Shown here: positions 48,748-59,586 of the stretch, piece by piece
Layout: each line of letters opens with the position of its first letter
Position numbering within the stretch: position 1 is the first letter of the stretch
Origin: Saprospiraceae bacterium
GTDB taxonomy: Bacteria > Bacteroidota > Bacteroidia > Chitinophagales > Saprospiraceae
DNA length: 64,000 bases
Reading direction: 5' to 3'
Assembly: GCA_016718205.1 (NCBI GenBank)
Contig: JADKEB010000034.1
Coordinates: 124,001-188,000 of the forward strand
Program-made: the position numbers and the translations under genes
Notes under the pieces: generated by a model
Seen by the model: only the letters and a program-made list of their open reading frames with translations
Told to the model about the DNA's origin: nothing
Databases searched by the model: none

Positions 48748-49345
48748 ATGCTCAAGATTTTATATTTTTGCCTTCTTATCCTTGCCTTTGGCTCATGTGA
48801 TAAGAACGATTGCACACCTACACCTATTGTAAATTGTATAATAACTTATGAGCTAAATCCTGTTTGTGGTTGTAATAACGTCACTTATTCCAATCCTGCC
48901 ATGCCAAAATGTGATCAGATAGGATTTTACCATGGGAAAGTGTACCTATAGCATCGATCAATTATTGGGTACATGGGATTTTTTGGGGTACGTATCCGAT
49001 GGTGCGACTATAAATGTGGATAAAAAAGTGCATCCATATGATATGTTTATTACCTTGAAAAGTGAAAAGGGAGTGACTTCAGGAGGCGAATATTACAGAT
49101 TTGAAGGTAAGTCCGCTGTCAATTTTTTTGGTGGAGAGTATCACTTTGTCAACAAAGGCATAATCAGTACATTTATTTCCTTTACTACAAAAATTTGAGT
49201 ACCGGATAAAGATATCATACAAGAAAATAAATTTGTTGACTTTTTAAGTACTGATTCCAGCATTGAACTACAAGGGGATTTTCTCCAGCTTAAATCTATA
49301 ATTTATAGTCAAGATGGACTTGCCACACCGGTAGATAAGTTTTGA
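48748..49345 (+). pseudogene. Lipoprotein with Kazal-like and META/lipocalin-like domains, interrupted
   Basis: Lipobox signal peptide (LLILAFGSC). The short Kazal-type motif (NPVCGCNNVTYSNP) follows. The frame shifts at about 48930 and continues as SIDQLLGTWDFLGYVSDGAT, HPYDMFITLKSEKG and GEYYRFEGKSAVNFFGGEYH, a small beta-barrel module often found after Kazal segments in Bacteroidota. An in-frame TGA at 49196-49198 interrupts it, after which the same frame continues (VPDKDIIQENKFVDFLSTDS) to 49345. If the TGA was TGG the product would be about 199 residues. One shift and one nonsense codon. Confidence 0.62.
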
Positions 49346-49611
49346 TTTTTGGAGAAATGAAAGACGTTTTCTGAACCATCATTGTAGGATGAATGTGAGT
49401 ATTCATTCAAAGTAAAGAAAGTAGATCTTTAAAAAAATGAGTCGAATAAAATCTCTAATCGGCTCATTTATTTTGTATATTTGAGCCGAATAATGTAAAT
49501 AATCGGCTCATGATGTATAATTGACAACAAAATGATTGGTTGCAGTTTCAATACCACGAAAGTGAATTTACAGAAATAGCCTTGCGTTTTACAGCTTTAG
49601 CGGAGAAAGTC
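49346..49611. other. Spacer with short repeats of the motif gagccgaa/cggctcat
   Basis: The sequence atcggctca occurs three times (about 49459, 49483 inverted and 49503) as partial inverted repeats, and a short open stretch (WLQFQYHESEFTEIALRFTA) reads on the plus strand at about 49540-49629. The latter may be a leftover coding piece; I do not recognise it. Confidence 0.35.
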
Positions 49612-50031
49612 AAGGGCATACCTCTTTGAAAGTATCTTTTTTTAATTTCTATATCAATTAGTTTTTCAAAGTTATTGTTGTAAATCTGAAACACTTCAAG
49701 CAGTTTTGATTTCTTTTCCCCCATCTCCCTTAAGGCGTTGCCTTAATACATCAACAGTGATATCAGAATCTTTGGATTTCAATTCATTATAAATCCTGAT
49801 GACATCATATTTCATTCTATCAATGAATTCATTCATGGCATTTATGTTTGAATTGTTACCAGAAAATCTCCCATTTTTTTCATCCCAATTCTTAAGGGAT
49901 ACTTTTTGACCAGTTGCAATGTAGGCTCGCCTGCCATCTAAAAACAACATCATGTAAACAGGAGATTCATTGTTTTGAATCCTGTCTGTCCTGATAATAA
50001 AACTGACTTTTAAGAAATCTAACTTTTTCAT
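49612..50031 (-). pseudogene. N-terminal remnant of a second tyrosine recombinase
   Basis: Starts KKLDFLKVSFIIRTDRIQNN with ESPVYMMLFLDGRRAYIATG, QKVSLKNWDEKNGRF and a helical stretch ending DVLRQRLKG. This is the arm-type DNA-binding domain found at the N-terminus of Bacteroidota phage-type integrases. The frame shifts at about 49697 and continues as LLEVFQIYNNNFEKLIDIEI, the start of the core-binding domain, and is then lost. No catalytic domain is present. It points away from the complete integrase at 50505. Confidence 0.75.
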
Positions 50032-50275
50032 TTGTACTACATGGTTTAATAACGTGAAATAAAAAATTCATGTTGCACCCAGCGACTAAAAAAGTTATAT
50101 TGGTATTTTTAACGACAATTAAAACATCTGCTACCATACATTCTTAAAATTTTTGTTGGTTAGATTATAGCAGATAATTAACATTTTTGATTTTGGTGGC
50201 ATATTGGTAGCATATAATTTATATACTATTTAGTATCTTTTAGCAATTGATCTATTCTATAACTCCTTGAAAACA

Positions 50276-50309
50276 AACGCCAAACAGAATTTTACTTCTA
50301 TTTGGCGTT
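50276..50309. terminator. Hairpin near the left end of the mobile element
   Basis: Perfect 9-bp stem (aacgccaaa / tttggcgtt) with a 16-nt loop, followed by atgtttt. It could be a terminator, or part of an attachment site; the sequence tgcggactggacgggactgc just downstream is unusually GC-rich for the region and may lie at the element boundary. Confidence 0.4.
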
Positions 50310-50410
50310 ATGTTTTGCGGACTGGACGGGACTGCTTTTGACTCCCCACTTTGCACCGTAATTCACACTAAATTACTATTGTACAGCTATTAATACATAT
50401 TAATTAATGT

Positions 50411-50428
50411 ATTTTAATGCATTAAAAT
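50411..50428. promoter_or_regulatory. 18-bp perfect palindrome upstream of the integrase
   Basis: ATTTTAATGCATTAAAAT is perfectly self-complementary and lies 77 bp before the integrase ATG. It is followed by three copies of ttgtac (50449, 50461, 50480), the first two as ttgtacc. Such sites would suit a regulator or integrase arm binding. Confidence 0.5.
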
Positions 50429-50504
50429 GCATATAATTACTTAAAATGTTGTACCATTTGTTGTACCTATTTTGTATATTTGTACTTTATTGATCAAATA
50501 TATT

Positions 50505-51709
50505 ATGGCAACTGTAAAACTCCTTTTGAAGCTCAATAAGGTGAATAAAGATGGTGAATCACCACTTTATATTCGCATCACCAAAGACCGCCAAAGCAAA
50601 TTTATTTCCTTAGGCATTACACTTCATCCTGATCAATGGGATGAAAAAACAAGCAGGTAAAGAAACACGCCAATTCCGTAAGACTAAATAATCTGATAGC
50701 TCAGAAAGTGGCTGATGCACATGGTGTATCGCTTGAAATGGAAACTAAAATAAATTTGTTTCAAGTAAAGTCATCAAGAAATAAAGTGATGGGTAAAAAT
50801 ACATTGACTTTTTCAGATTATGCAAATGAATACCTGAACAGAGTTTACAAGGAAAAAAGGATGGGTACCCATGATAAAGTTAAAGCAGTACTATCTAAAC
50901 TCAACACTTACACCAATAATGCCACCTTAAATTTTGGAGATATTGATGTTCAAGTTTTAAAGAAATATGAAGCGTATTTAAAGGAAGATCTTGGCAATGG
51001 TATTAATACTGTCCACTCCAATCTTAAAATATTCAGAAAGCTCTTTAATGATGCCGTGAGAGAAGAAATCATTGACTTTCAAAATAATCCTTTTAACAAA
51101 TATAAATTAAAGACCGAGAAAGTCAAGATGGAATATCTTACAGAAGATGAATTAAAATTATTTGAAGATATCATACTGGATAATGGGTCTATGCTTGATC
51201 ACCATCGTAATGCATATGTATTTTCCTGTTATGCTGGTGGGATTAGAATTTCTGACATTCTTCAGTTAAAATGGAAAGATTTTGATGGTACTAATATCAC
51301 TATTGAAATGTATAAAACCAAAGAAATGGTCAGCGTAAAGCTCCCTAATAAAGCTTTGGAAATCATAAGCAAATACAAAACTATAGACCTAATGGAAAGT
51401 GAAAATTATATTTTCCCATTTCTTGATAGTACCAGAGAATATGATGAAGAACAATTATATAAAGCTATATCGTCCAGGACAGCCTATGCAAATAAAGATC
51501 TTGGGAAAATTGTTAAAAAAACTGAATTGGGTAAAGATATCAGTTACCACTCATCAAGACACACCTGGGCTACAAGAGCACTCAGAAAAGGTATGCGAAT
51601 TGAGTATGTTTCAAAGCTATTAGGGCATTCATCTATAAAGACGACCCAGATTTATGCAAAGATTGTAAATGCTGAATTGGACAAAGCAATGGATGTTTTT
51701 AATGATTAA
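50505..51709 (+). CDS. Tyrosine recombinase/integrase of a mobile element (one frameshift)
   Basis: Reconstructed length is 401 residues. The N-terminal arm-binding domain (MATVKLLLKLNKVNKDGESP, LYIRITKDRQSKFISLG) is followed by a frame break at about 50655 (one G missing in agcaggtaaag), a SAM-like core-binding domain (LTFSDYANEYLNRVYKEKR) and the catalytic domain: Arg in CYAGGIRISDILQLKW, His-x-x-Arg in DISYHSSRHTWATRA, LLGHSSIKTTQIYAKI with the conserved His and the nucleophile Tyr. This is the integrase type of Bacteroidota ICEs, mobilisable elements and phages. It faces the element genes that follow on the same strand. Confidence 0.9.
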
Positions 51710-51720
51710 TTTACTATATT

Positions 51721-54132
51721 ATGAATGAAATATCAAAACGGGAGTTCTTTGTAAGTGTCTTGAATGCTGTTGGTGGTAGGCTACAAAAAAGTATTACTTA
51801 TGGGGACCATTTAAGTGACACCAAAGATAATAACGTTTTAAAAAGTTGTAAATCAAAGGAAAAAAAGATAGAGTATATACAATCTCAATTAGATTTATTC
51901 ACAAGATTTCTAGAAGTAGAAGATGTCACTATAGGCCATTTTGCAGTTGAAGTCGCTAAAGATAACATTACATTAAGCCAAGAAAACACATTTATCCAGC
52001 AGCACATTTTAAAAATGTGTCGTGCATTCATAATTGACTTTTTTTATGATGAGTTTGATGAATATGTAAAATCACTTTCACCTGATACTGACTTTGGTGA
52101 TATAAATGTATGTATAAATTTTTTACCAGAATTATGTAAAGACGAATCAAAAAAGGACTTGATTACTCGTTTCACTTATTCTATGGAGCAAGGACTGAGA
52201 AAAAGAAGATTTGATATTAAACTTGACAATTTAACTACTAAAGAAGATTATGAATCAAAATCGGAAATATATAAAAAAGTCGTCAACAATGAAGTATCGA
52301 AGGAAAATGAATCCGATAACGAATATAGAATTAGTCTAAATAGGCTTTTGGCCAAGTATCATAATTACCATTCAAAAGGAAACGACAACCAAGATTATCA
52401 ATATGTTAAAAACCTTGGTTACATTGCACCTGATGGATGTAGTACAAAAGACAATTATTGCTCAGGTCATATGCATGGATGGATAAGATTACATATGATG
52501 AGAAAAATCGTCTTAAAAAATGCACCATTCAATTCATACAAAGAAAAAATTGACTTTGTTGTATTGCATCTCGAGCTATTCCAAAGCATTTTCATGCTTA
52601 ACATCCCAAGTTAAACGATGATGGTGAAGATGTGTTTACAACATTACCTGAAACCGATGAAGATGCATTATATTTATTTGAAATTGGGTTTAAATTAAGA
52701 AATGATGAGTTAACTACCTTAAAAAACAACGGAACCAAAGAAATACAGGCCATACCTTTAAAGTCATTTAATGAGTTAAAAGATGAAGTACACAAAAGAA
52801 TAGAAAATTCAAGAGATCCAAAAGTACTAATTGAAAACGAGTTATTGAAATTGGATGTTATGTTCATCAATGAAAAAAGGTCAAACCCCGGATACTATTT
52901 TAAACTTGAATACGATCGACAAATCAATGTAACAGAATATAAGCATAATCCACAAGAATGGTATATGTCAAGTGCTATAATCAGTACATACCAATTGTAA
53001 AGCCATATGTCGATTATTACTTTTATCTTAAAGGAATATTAGAAAATGAAACAAAAGTTCTTAATGATAAATCATTTGCATCTTCAATCAATAATTACAA
53101 GGAAGATTTTTTTGAAAGTTACGAAAATTTAAATGAAATTGAAGCTCAAGTATGCTCTAACCTTGCTTCTTCATTTTGTAGTAATATTTACATCGATTTG
53201 AAATACCAAGAAGAGTATTTTAGTGAGCAAATACCTGAAACGAATGATAGAGATTTTATTATTAAATTTATCGAATCTAAAGCAAAAGGATTTAAAAAAA
53301 TTAAGAATAAATGTCCAGAATATTTACTAAATGTTTGTGAAAATTACATGCTCTCTTTATTGAAATGGGAAAAAGATGGTGTTTATACTGAAACTGATGA
53401 TTCGTGGTTCAATGTTCGAAATTATTTTGCTCATACATTTAAAGAGCAAATTTGTCAATTAGGCATTAGATTTGTCAGTAAGGAAGATGTGAAAAAGAAA
53501 ACTATGGATTTTTGGAACGATATTTTAGACAATAAAGATTCACTAATTAAATTTAAGAAGAAAACCATTGGAAGCCTATTTGAGATAGTATCTCAAATTA
53601 AATGGAACCATACTTTATTGCGGATTGTCAAAGATTATAATAATGGGGTTTTAAGTGTTGATAATTATTATTGTCGAATTGATCTGGTTGAATGGGGTTT
53701 AATTGATTATGTAGATAGCGATTCAAAAAATGGGGATGATGATACAGAAATTTTTATCCAAGATGACTCAACTGAATTTGAGAAGAAACACTTTGTTTCA
53801 AATGGAAATAAAATAGAAAATTGGAATAGTCCTAAATCAAATGAATTTCTATCCGATGATGATTTGAAAATTGTTTTTGATATATTGGACAACTTAAAAA
53901 TTACATCTGAAAATATTTACATTCTTGACCCTGAAAGAAGTCTTCAATAAGAGCAGTACTTGATGTTCTTGTTAGCAGTTCTTTGATTCCATCATTTAGC
54001 ATAACGAAACTCTGTTTTTTTATTGGGGAAAAAATAAATGCTAATATTAAATCCCTCCCAGAGAATGATACTTACACATATAGAGATTATGTAAAAAGGG
54101 CTAATAACTTGACAGAAAAAGTTAAAAATTAA
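51721..54132 (+). CDS. Unknown protein of about 800 residues in the mobile element (frameshifted)
   Basis: Begins 12 bp after the integrase stop. The open pieces join through single-base shifts at about 52608 (NIPS to KLNDDGEDVF), about 52980 (AIIS to YIPIVKPYVDYY) and about 53948 (PERSL to IRAVLDVLVSS), giving one gene of about 800 residues ending at 54132. It is charged, mainly helical and AT-rich, with no signal peptide or membrane segment. An aromatic/Cys/His stretch (GYIAPDGCSTKDNYCSGHMH) lies at about residues 240-260. The second half has HKRIENSRDPKVLIENELLK and QIKWNHTLLRIVKDYNNGV. I recognise no domain. Its place suggests cargo or a structural part of the element. Confidence 0.65.
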
Positions 54133-54133
54133 A

Positions 54134-54206
54134 TATTATCAGGTATTATCAGGTATTATAAGGTTTTATCAGATCATTAATTATTGACCTGATAAGTTCT
54201 GATAAT
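54134..54206. repeat. Iteron-like direct repeats with inverted copies
   Basis: Four head-to-tail 10-bp units: tattatcagg (54134, 54144), tattataagg (54154) and ttttatcaga (54164). They are followed by inverted cores cctgataa (54188) and ctgataat (54199). They lie between the unknown gene and the HTH gene, 47-119 bp upstream of its ATG. They could be binding sites of the HTH protein or a replication/transfer origin read by the RepA-like ATPase. Confidence 0.75.
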
Positions 54207-54252
54207 GAGTTAAATATTTGTGACGTCGATATTGACAAAAACACAATATTTA

Positions 54253-54537
54253 ATGCACATGAATGCAGTAATTATCTCCCAAGAGAACTTTGACGAAGTT
54301 ATCAAACGTCTCGACAAAATCCAACAGGAAGTTTCTAACAAACAAAAGTCTCCAGTCGATACCTTTATCGACAATCAGAAGTTTATCAAGATCATGAACA
54401 TATCCAAACGGACAGGGCAGGCCTGGAGAGACGAAGGAATAATTTCTTTCTCCCAAATTGGTAGTAAAATATACTACCGCATGTCTGATGTTCAAGCCTT
54501 ATTGGACAAACATTACAAACCGGCTTTTAAGAAGTAA
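54253..54537 (+). CDS. Helix-turn-helix (MerR/excisionase-like) protein
   Basis: Protein of 94 residues from the ATG at 54253 (a GTG at 54220 would add 11). A short coiled segment (FDEVIKRLDKIQQEVSN) precedes the HTH_17-type domain: FIKIMNISKRTGQAWRDEGI, then ISFSQIGSKIYYRMSDVQAL. These small proteins are standard in Bacteroidota integrated elements between the integrase and the ATPase/primase genes, acting as excisionase or regulator. The iteron-like repeats just upstream are its likely target. Intact. Confidence 0.82.
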   Translation: MHMNAVIISQENFDEVIKRLDKIQQEVSNKQKSPVDTFIDNQKFIKIMNISKRTGQAWRDEGIISFSQIGSKIYYRMSDVQALLDKHYKPAFKK

Positions 54538-54569
54538 TTCCTAATCAATTTTAAAAAATCAAATTTCCT

Positions 54570-55559
54570 ATGGAATCAAATATTAAACCCATAATTTCCT
54601 ATACCGATATCCAAAATGATTTAAGAAATATTGATCAAGAACTAAATCAACCGGAATCATCAACTCCAGACGTGCTATTAGATAAAATATTAGATACGAA
54701 ATGCAAACTTCGTACAAGGAAATCAAGTAATATTACTTTTTCCGGCCCCTTCCTCAAACCAAAATGATAATCCTGTTTTTCCCACATACTATAAACGTGA
54801 TCCAAGGTCAAGCGGGAGTTCATAAGAGTAGACTGGCAGAAACGATATGTTCTGCTATACTGAAAAAAGAGTATTTTGAAAAGGAGCTACTTGGATTTCA
54901 AGTAGTTTCAAAATTTTCAATTTTGTATGTGGATACTGAAAGAAATCTTACTGAACAATTACCTTTTGCCTTACAATCTATTCAAATGAAAGCTGGATAT
55001 AACAAGGAAGATCACCCATCAGATTTTGACTATATTAGTTTACTTGAAATCAACAGGAAGGAAAGATTTAATGTACTTAACAAATATCTCTCCCACTATC
55101 GAACCATCTATGCTGATCGTCCTACATTCATTGTCTTGGATGTGTCTACTGACTGTATTGAAGATTTTAATAAATCCGACAAAAGCATGGAGCTGATTGA
55201 CCATATGAATCTTGCCATCAACGAATATAATGTTGTTTTTTTGCCTCATACATGAAAATCCAGGATCAGAAAAGGCAATGGTCACTTTGGAACAGAATTG
55301 ATCAATAAGTCGAGTACAGTAATGAGTAGATTTTGAGAAAGATAACAATGGGAGAACGGACGTCATTCAAGTCAAATACCTAAAGTGCAGAAGTACAGCT
55401 CGACATGAACCATTTTATATCAAATATTCTGATGAAGAAAAAGGACTTGTCTTAGTAGATAATGACAGTGTTGATGTTATCAAAATGAATCGTCAGCAGA
55501 CAGCAAAGCTAAGTGACATAATAGAATATATAACCATCAATTTTGCCCCAAAGACTGAA
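54570..55559 (+). CDS. RepA-like AAA ATPase of the mobile element (frameshifted)
   Basis: Leader region (KPIISYTDIQNDLRNIDQEL), then a break at about 54765, then the P-loop: FPHTINVIQGQAGVHKSRLA (Walker A GxxGxxKS), SILYVDTERNLTEQLPFALQ and Walker B TFIVLDVSTDCIEDF. After VVFLPHT the frame breaks at about 55250 and again near 55270 and 55335 (HENPGSEKA, GHFGTELINKSSTVMS), then runs on as VIQVKYLKCRSTARHEPFYI into KLSDIIEYITINFAPKTEM. It belongs to the RecA-like/RepA hexameric ATPases that accompany primase-like proteins in Bacteroidota mobile elements. In this sequence it reads in frame into the next protein, so the boundary at 55559 is inferred. Confidence 0.75.
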
Positions 55560-56815
55560 ATGCCCAAAATGGATTTGATCGTCCAATTTGACAGAAATAG
55601 GAGAAGGGCTGAATTTTGTCCATGTGGAAAGTCAAACAAAGACGGAAAATTCAGTCCTTTCAAAGGTTATGTTTCAAAAGGACATTGCCACAGTTGCGGA
55701 CAAACCTTTTTACTTGATTTAGGGGAAAAGGATATGTTTCCTGTAAAACAAAATTTCAAACCATATTTAACAAAAGAGAAACCTTCATTTATTGATTACA
55801 CCATTTTTAAGAAAACACTTACCAGTTACAATGTAAATTATTTTGTACTATTTTTAAAATCAGTTTTTCGGTCTGACTTAGTTGATGATGCCGTTATAAA
55901 AAATGCACATTGGAACATCTAAGCACTGGTCAGGATCAACCATTTTCTGGCAATTGGATGAATTAAGTAATGTTCGAACAGGTAAGGTTATGCTGTACGA
56001 CCAGGTATCAGGAAAAAGAGTTAAAAAACCTTTTGACCATATTACATGGGTACACGCCTTGACCAAAATTCCTGATTTCAAGCTCAGTCAAGTTCTTTTT
56101 GGGTCTCATCTCGTAAAACCATCCACGAAAGTAGTGGCAATCGTAGAAAGTGAGAAAACAGCAATTATAGCCAGTATTTGTTTTCAGGATTTTACTTGGT
56201 TAGCAACCGGATCTAAAACTGGATTGAAGGTTGAAAATTTGACTTTTCTTAAAAACAAAAAAATCATTCTATATCCTGATGCTAATGGATTTGAACAATG
56301 GACGAATTTCGCTCAAAGGAATAATAACGACTTTAATTTTCGGGTTTCAGATTTATTGAACAGGTCTCTTTCTGATGAAAATAAACAAAATGGTGAAGAT
56401 ATAGCTGACTTTTTGCTCACAGCAATACCAGATTGGCTAAAAGCATCTTATATAATAAATGAACCATTAGGATGTACTGACAATTCAAAATCTGAAACCA
56501 GACTAAATGATTTCATTTCCAAAAATCAAAAAATGAGTTTGATCACTTCAATCTTATCATTGGTACCTGAATCTGACCCTTCATCAGATACAGAATGGCA
56601 AAATGACTTCACTTTCATCAGAAAGTAGAACAAGAAATCGTACCTGAGACCACCTACCACATTGACGAAATAAAAGTTTTAATCAAAAACATTATTCCGC
56701 CTTTAATATAAATTTTGAAAACATCATTAATGAACTTGTTGATAAAAATGTCATTGTCAGGAATACATTGAATAAAGACTATTACTACCGGTATGACAGC
56801 ACTCCCTTTTGAATT
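55560..56815 (+). CDS. DUF6371 primase-like protein of the mobile element (frameshifted)
   Basis: Starts at MPKMDLIVQFDRNRRRAEF with a Zn-finger-like pair set (CPCGKSNKDGKF, then GHCHSCGQTF), as in the DUF6371/toprim-type proteins that replace CHC2 primases in these elements. A break at about 55912 separates it from HIGTSKHWSGSTIFWQLDEL, VRTGKVMLYDQVSGKRVKKP and the toprim-like VAIVESEKTAIIASICFQDF, then KNKKIILYPDANGFEQW with the DxD-like acid pattern. After 56628 another shift continues the tail (VEQEIVPETTYHIDEIKVLI) to about 56815. Expected to prime replication of the element together with the ATPase. Confidence 0.75.
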
Positions 56816-56817
56816 TC

Positions 56818-58885
56818 TTACTTGCTATACTTTATGATCAACTCATCTTCCAGTTCAAACTTTGTCAAAACTTGTTTCAGCCGTTTAAACTTGCCATTAC
56901 TGTCCAGATTAGCTTCAATGTAATAAGTTTCACTTATAGGCGTTGCAGATCTTAAAGACTCCTTATTTGATGATAATGAAACTATATCCTTTATATCACT
57001 CATCATGAACTTAGCCGGATTATCCCTGAATAATTCTGTAATTACATTGGTATACATTTTACTAAATACTGAAGTAACAACTTTTCATCTTTGAAAACAT
57101 AATATTCTAACTTTTTATCTTTAGGTTCTTCCGCTTGGAAAAGAGATACTTCTTCTTCAGCAGAATCAAAAATAATATTGACTTTTGGATACTCCCATAT
57201 TTTCAAAAATCTGTTATAGATCATATTGTGTACCTTTCCCCAAGATTTGTAATAGTCCATTGATCTATGGTTTTCAGGTAAGTATTAAGCCAAAGATTGC
57301 TGTAAATATATCCTTGCTCACCATCATCTTTATTCATGATCTTTTTATCCCCAAATGATTTATTACCGAGTGAATGCATTATTTCCTGAAAGTGTTAGAT
57401 TTCCTATGGTGTGTTTTATAGGTTTCCATCAAACATTTTATAATCTTCTACTTCTAATTCAGCTTTCCATCTTGGATTTGGATTCTGCGGAAAAATATGT
57501 TCAATAGTTATTTTACCGGTATTTAAATCCACAAGCTCATTATTATTATAATGCTCTAATTTTTCAAATAAGTATAGTCTGTTTTTTGCTTGAGTATTGT
57601 ACATATCTTTGTCTCTAAGGGCTGTCTCAATCTCTTTATCAGTTGGGAATCTCTGTGTACCTCTTTTCTTTACCAATGATCTTTCCAAAGAAGGTACATA
57701 ATCCATTTTATCTATATCTGAATAGAGAACCATAAAGATTTTATTCAATGCACTGGTAGGTAAACCTAAGACAAATCTCCTCCATGTATATGATTGTATT
57801 ATATTCAATACTTTGATAAAATCACTTTTTGAAAGACCACCCTGAGAATAATCATTATATACGGGCAAAATAAAAGGGTAAGACACATTAATTTCAAGTT
57901 GATTTATACTATACAGTTCTTTTGATATTTCTTTTATAGTTTCTCTTTTAGGGTTAATAATCTTGTTATATAGTATTGCATATTGCTTTAATTCCGCAAG
58001 TGTTCCATTGTAAAAATCTGAATTTCTTATTTTAAACTTGGTCTTAAACTCTTCATAAACTTTATTTTTATTAGGTATTTTTTTATTAATGAATGTCATA
58101 TAATCTCTGATCAGGTCCGACACTTTACTTTCGTCATCACTTTCAGATTTTGCATTATTTTCTATAACTTCCCAATACTCATTAAATATTCTGGTCTGTT
58201 CCCTTGGTTCTAGGACCATTAGAATATAATTTCTGATCAGATCTGCTTGTGAAAGTTCCAATCCTGTTGAATTTAGACTCTCAAAAATTCTTTGCGGATC
58301 ATCTTTACCACGTTCCAAAGATATTTGTACAAAAAGTAATCTGTTCAACCCATTGTGAATGGTTTCAAAGGTATCAGAATTAATATGATTGAAGAAAAAC
58401 ATGTAATTATCTCTCAACCTACTGTATTCAGGATAATCCTCCGGTTTGTTATTTGACATAAGAAATTTCAAAGCCCTGGAGTTACTGTCTGTTTGTTTCA
58501 GCTTCAACTTACTGCTATCTTCTTTGACAAACTTATTGATCAAGATAGTATCATTAATCTCAGCGGCTTTTTCTTCCATCCCATTTTTTTGGGCATACTT
58601 GTATAATGCCAGATATAAAATTGTAATTGTAGTCAATCTTTGTTGCCCATCTATGATGACCAATGGATTGACTTCTCCGGCAAGGTGTACACCATCATGA
58701 ATAAAAACTATACTCCCAATGAAATGAGTATCATTTCTGCCACTTGTTCCAATTTCAACAATATCTTCTAAGAGCTGACGACACTGTACTTCCGTCCAAT
58801 CATAATTTCTTTGATATACAGGTATGACAAACTGCGTTTTATTTTGAGTAAGAAAACTCGTTAATGTTATTTGATTTGCAACCAT
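56818..58885 (-). CDS. DUF262/DUF1524 (GmrSD-like) nuclease, C-terminus frameshifted
   Basis: The N-terminal DUF262 domain has FVIPVYQRNYDWTEVQCRQL and the nucleotide-binding signature VIIDGQQRLTTITILYLALY. It is followed by ERGKDDPQRIFESLNSTGLE, another strongly conserved DUF262 stretch. The C-terminal DUF1524 HNH-type nuclease begins ITIEHIFPQNPNPRWKAELE. The frame breaks at about 57417 and 57380 (where the family reads GNLTLSGNNAxxGNKSF) and at about 57245, then continues to SNKESLRSATPISETYYIEA and a stop at 56818. GmrSD-type enzymes cleave modified phage DNA using nucleotide hydrolysis. It is the last gene of the minus-strand defence block and meets the mobile-element genes tail to tail. 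Confidence 0.85.
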
Positions 58886-58900
58886 TTTGTTGTTTTTTGA

Positions 58901-59586
58901 TTATTGAGTTGTGGATATGATATTTAAAATTTTATTTTCAAGCAGTTTTTTTTCATATTTCTGTAATAATCCATCACTATCCTTTAAACCCGTTATAAAT
59001 TTTACTACTTCATCAATAAAATATTTGATTACCGAATCAGAAAATAATATAGAAGGATTAGAATCTACAGGGCTAATTTCGCTCAAAATGATATTTTTAT
59101 TTTCAAGAAATTATAAACTTCCTGATATTTTCCACCTTTTATTAGAAAAATTCTTTCACCACTATTCCCAATAGAACTAACAAGTTGAAGTTTATTTCCA
59201 TGCATAATGGAATTTCTCAGCTTAAATAAATAATCAACATTTTGTTTATTATTAGCATAAAAACTGATGTTCTGGTCAAATATCTTTTTAAATAATGTAT
59301 CATAATTTTTCCATTGTGCACTATTAACTTCACTTCTTATTTTATTCCTATCCAGATTTTCAGATAATTTATGATTTGAAGTTAAGTTGTATATTAGAAT
59401 AAACTCACAAACACTCTCAACCAGACTGCATATACTCCCGGTTAAACTCATGTAAGCCCCTAATTTCGCATTATCTTTATCAAGAGTTGGTTGATTTTCA
59501 ACAACCCATTTTATAAAAAGTGCCTGTGGTTCCCAAACACTATAATTGTATGTGACTGAACTTTCTCCTTTTCCCATATCATTCAA
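58901..59586 (-). CDS. HEPN-like protein (one frameshift)
   Basis: Helical protein of about 228 residues after joining two frames at about 59083. Near residue 140 it has FKLRNSIMHGNKL, an R-N-x-x-x-H arrangement of the HEPN type (Rx4-6H). Other helices are LFIKWVVENQPTLDKD and SICSLVESVCEFILIY. HEPN proteins are often RNases in defence and toxin systems; whether this one is catalytic cannot be read from sequence. It starts 4 bp inside the end of the helicase gene, and the DUF262 gene starts 16 bp after it, so all three are probably one operon. Confidence 0.65.
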
